A stretch of 64,000 nucleotides of DNA from Arthrobacter sp. B3I9 (GTDB taxonomy: Bacteria; Actinomycetota; Actinomycetes; Actinomycetales; Micrococcaceae). The stretch covers positions 1,116,001 through 1,180,000 of the forward strand of contig NZ_JAUSYO010000001.1 in assembly GCF_030816935.1 (NCBI RefSeq), in the 5' to 3' direction. The notes beneath the pieces were generated by a model. The model was not told the origin of the DNA. It searched no databases and saw nothing but the letters and a program-made list of their open reading frames with translations. Positions 62,949 through 64,000 of this stretch are shown piece after piece (position 1 is the first letter of the stretch; every line of letters begins with the position of its first letter). Position numbers and translations under genes: made by a program.

Positions 62949-63590
62949 ATGGACGAGAAAGCGGTTTTGCACCAGTACCTGCGTGTCCGCCGTGCCAATC
63001 TGTTGGCGAAGCTCGACGGCCTCGACGAGTACAGCGCCCGTCGTCCCTTGACGGCAACCGGGACGAACCTGCTGGGCCTGGTCAAACATGTGGCCAGCGT
63101 TGAGCTCGGCTACTTCGGGGAGGTCTTCGGCAGGCCAAGCGGGCTGGAGCTCCCGTCGCTTGCGGACGACGCCGAACCCGACGCGGACATGTGGGCGGGC
63201 CCTGATGAGACGCGGGAGCAGGTTCTGGAGCTGCACCGGTTCGCAGCCGCGCACAGCGACGCAACGATTGAGCAGCTTCCGATCGACGCAAAAGGGGAAG
63301 TACCGTGGTGGCCCGAGGAACGTCGCCACGTGACCCTGCACCAGATCCTGGTCCACATGTGCGTCGAGACCGCCCACCACCTCGGACACGCGGACATCCT
63401 TCGCGAGCTCATCGACGGGACGGCCGGGCAGCGTCCCGGTGACCCCAACCTCACGCGGCGGACGTCGGCCGAATGGGCCGAGCACCGCGCAAGGATTGAA
63501 GCCGCGGCACAGGACGCGGCCACCCGGGCCGCGAGGGCGTCTGACCCGCCGACGGCTGCCCCCTCCTATTCGCCATCGCCTGGGTTCTGA
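62949..63590 (+). CDS. DinB family protein
   Basis: 213 residues. Four-helix DinB/DUF664 fold: HQYLRVRRANLLAKLDGLDE, LLGLVKHVASVELGYFGEVFG (metal His), and HQILVHMCVETAHHLGHADILRE (His ligands). Such proteins are often metal-dependent thiol transferases or unknown. TATAGT ends 7 nt before the ATG, suggesting a leaderless message. Pro/Ser-rich tail at the C-terminus. Confidence 0.87.
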   Translation: MDEKAVLHQYLRVRRANLLAKLDGLDEYSARRPLTATGTNLLGLVKHVASVELGYFGEVFGRPSGLELPSLADDAEPDADMWAGPDETREQVLELHRFAAAHSDATIEQLPIDAKGEVPWWPEERRHVTLHQILVHMCVETAHHLGHADILRELIDGTAGQRPGDPNLTRRTSAEWAEHRARIEAAAQDAATRAARASDPPTAAPSYSPSPGF

Positions 63591-63679
63591 ACCTCCTGGC
63601 GTGTTCGGTCGAAACCGCCAGGGCTGCGGTGAACTCCGGAGTATGGTTAGGCAGTTCACATCGAAAATAAGGAGCCTAA

Positions 63680-63856
63680 GTGAAGTCGTTTGCATGTGGT
63701 GACGTAGTTCCCGGCTGCGAGGCCCGCTGGGTGTGCGGCACCGAGGACGAAATCCTGGTTCTCGTGGCAGCGCACGCCGCTTCCGCGCACGGGCTGGCTG
63801 AGCTGCCTGCGGACGTGGTCCAGTCGGTGCACCGGTCTATCGTCCACGCCAGTTGA
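63680..63856 (+). CDS. DUF1059 small protein
   Basis: 58 residues, starting with GTG: VKSFACGDVVPGCEARWVCG, the conserved CGxVVPGC of DUF1059, and HAASAHGLAELPADVVQSVH. AAGGAG sits 5 nt before the start. Its stop overlaps the next start (TTGA), so the two genes are translationally coupled. Function unknown. Confidence 0.8.
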   Translation: MKSFACGDVVPGCEARWVCGTEDEILVLVAAHAASAHGLAELPADVVQSVHRSIVHAS

Positions 63857-64000
63857 TTCCCGCGGCGGACGCTCCGCCGTCCGGTGCCGGAGTTTCTTCC
63901 GGAACGAACTGGGACGAGCTCCTCGCCGCAGCCTGCCGGGGTGAAGGCTTGTCCTCGGCGTACCAGCCGATCGTCGATACCGCCCGCGGCACCGTGGTGG
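63853..64000 (+). CDS. EAL-domain protein, N-terminal part
   Basis: The gene runs off the right edge; 49 codons are visible from TTG 63853. WDELLAAACRGEGLSSAYQP then IVDTARGTVV is the usual entry to an EAL c-di-GMP phosphodiesterase domain (YQPIVD). Coupled to the DUF1059 gene by TTGA. Whether the catalytic residues are present cannot be seen. Confidence 0.7.
   Translation, partial: MIPAADAPPSGAGVSSGTNWDELLAAACRGEGLSSAYQPIVDTARGTVV

Overview
The window is high-GC DNA with heavy C/G third-position codon use, frequent GTG starts and several promoters whose -10 box sits 6-7 nt before the start codon (leaderless mRNAs). Together with menaquinone genes including a MenJ-type reductase, a CysG/CysDN/ferredoxin-type sulfite reductase set, DUF222-HNH and DUF559 orphan proteins and an FprA pair, this points to an Actinobacterium of the Micrococcaceae, most likely Arthrobacter or Pseudarthrobacter. 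That assignment is inference from gene content only.

Layout. 1-5.2 kb: start of a solute-binding lipoprotein, then menaquinone genes (menF divergent from menG-menJ-polyprenyl synthase). 5.4-7.6 kb: DUF559 protein, SUKH-like protein, TRIC-type channel. 7.6-17.9 kb: sulfur assimilation (CbiX chelatase; sulfite reductase-cysH-cysD-cysN; rtcB; a leader peptide and an ssu-type ABC transporter). 17.9-22.9 kb: DUF4383, an MBL-fold hydrolase and a sugar ABC transporter without its ATPase. 22.9-26.8 kb: cysG, a frameshifted ferredoxin-NADP reductase and topoisomerase IB. 26.8-30.9 kb: small membrane proteins and a GntR-MFS pair. 30.9-35.4 kb: PucR regulator divergent from putrescine/GABA genes (patD-like, gabT). 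35.8-43.0 kb: exopolysaccharide operon (two small proteins, GT2 synthase, two polysaccharide deacetylases, GH10 lipoprotein). 43-50.3 kb: universal stress protein, RarD, a second FprA, GAF regulator, aldehyde dehydrogenase, DUF779. 50.4-57.5 kb: APC permease, HNH protein, DUF2461, katA and its Fur regulator. 57.55-61.02 kb: a decayed integrated element between 29-bp direct repeats. 61.0-64 kb: yajQ, tRNA-Tyr, small proteins, DinB, DUF1059 and the start of an EAL protein.

How it works together. CbiX and CysG make siroheme for the sulfite reductase, CysDN and CysH feed it, and the Ssu-type transporter brings in organosulfur. Three of these units share an almost identical promoter: the same upstream box, the same -35 to -10 spacing and the same leaderless geometry. 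The transporter is preceded by a 22-codon leader peptide with a cysteine codon inside a hairpin, which suggests cysteine-responsive attenuation. The exopolysaccharide operon resembles Ica/Pga poly-N-acetylglucosamine loci but has two deacetylases and a GH10 lipoprotein, and sits behind a long structured leader; it is the best candidate here for an undescribed system. The element at 57.5-61.0 kb lies in the 3' end of yajQ, recreates the end of that gene, and has separated it from what looks like its original terminator.
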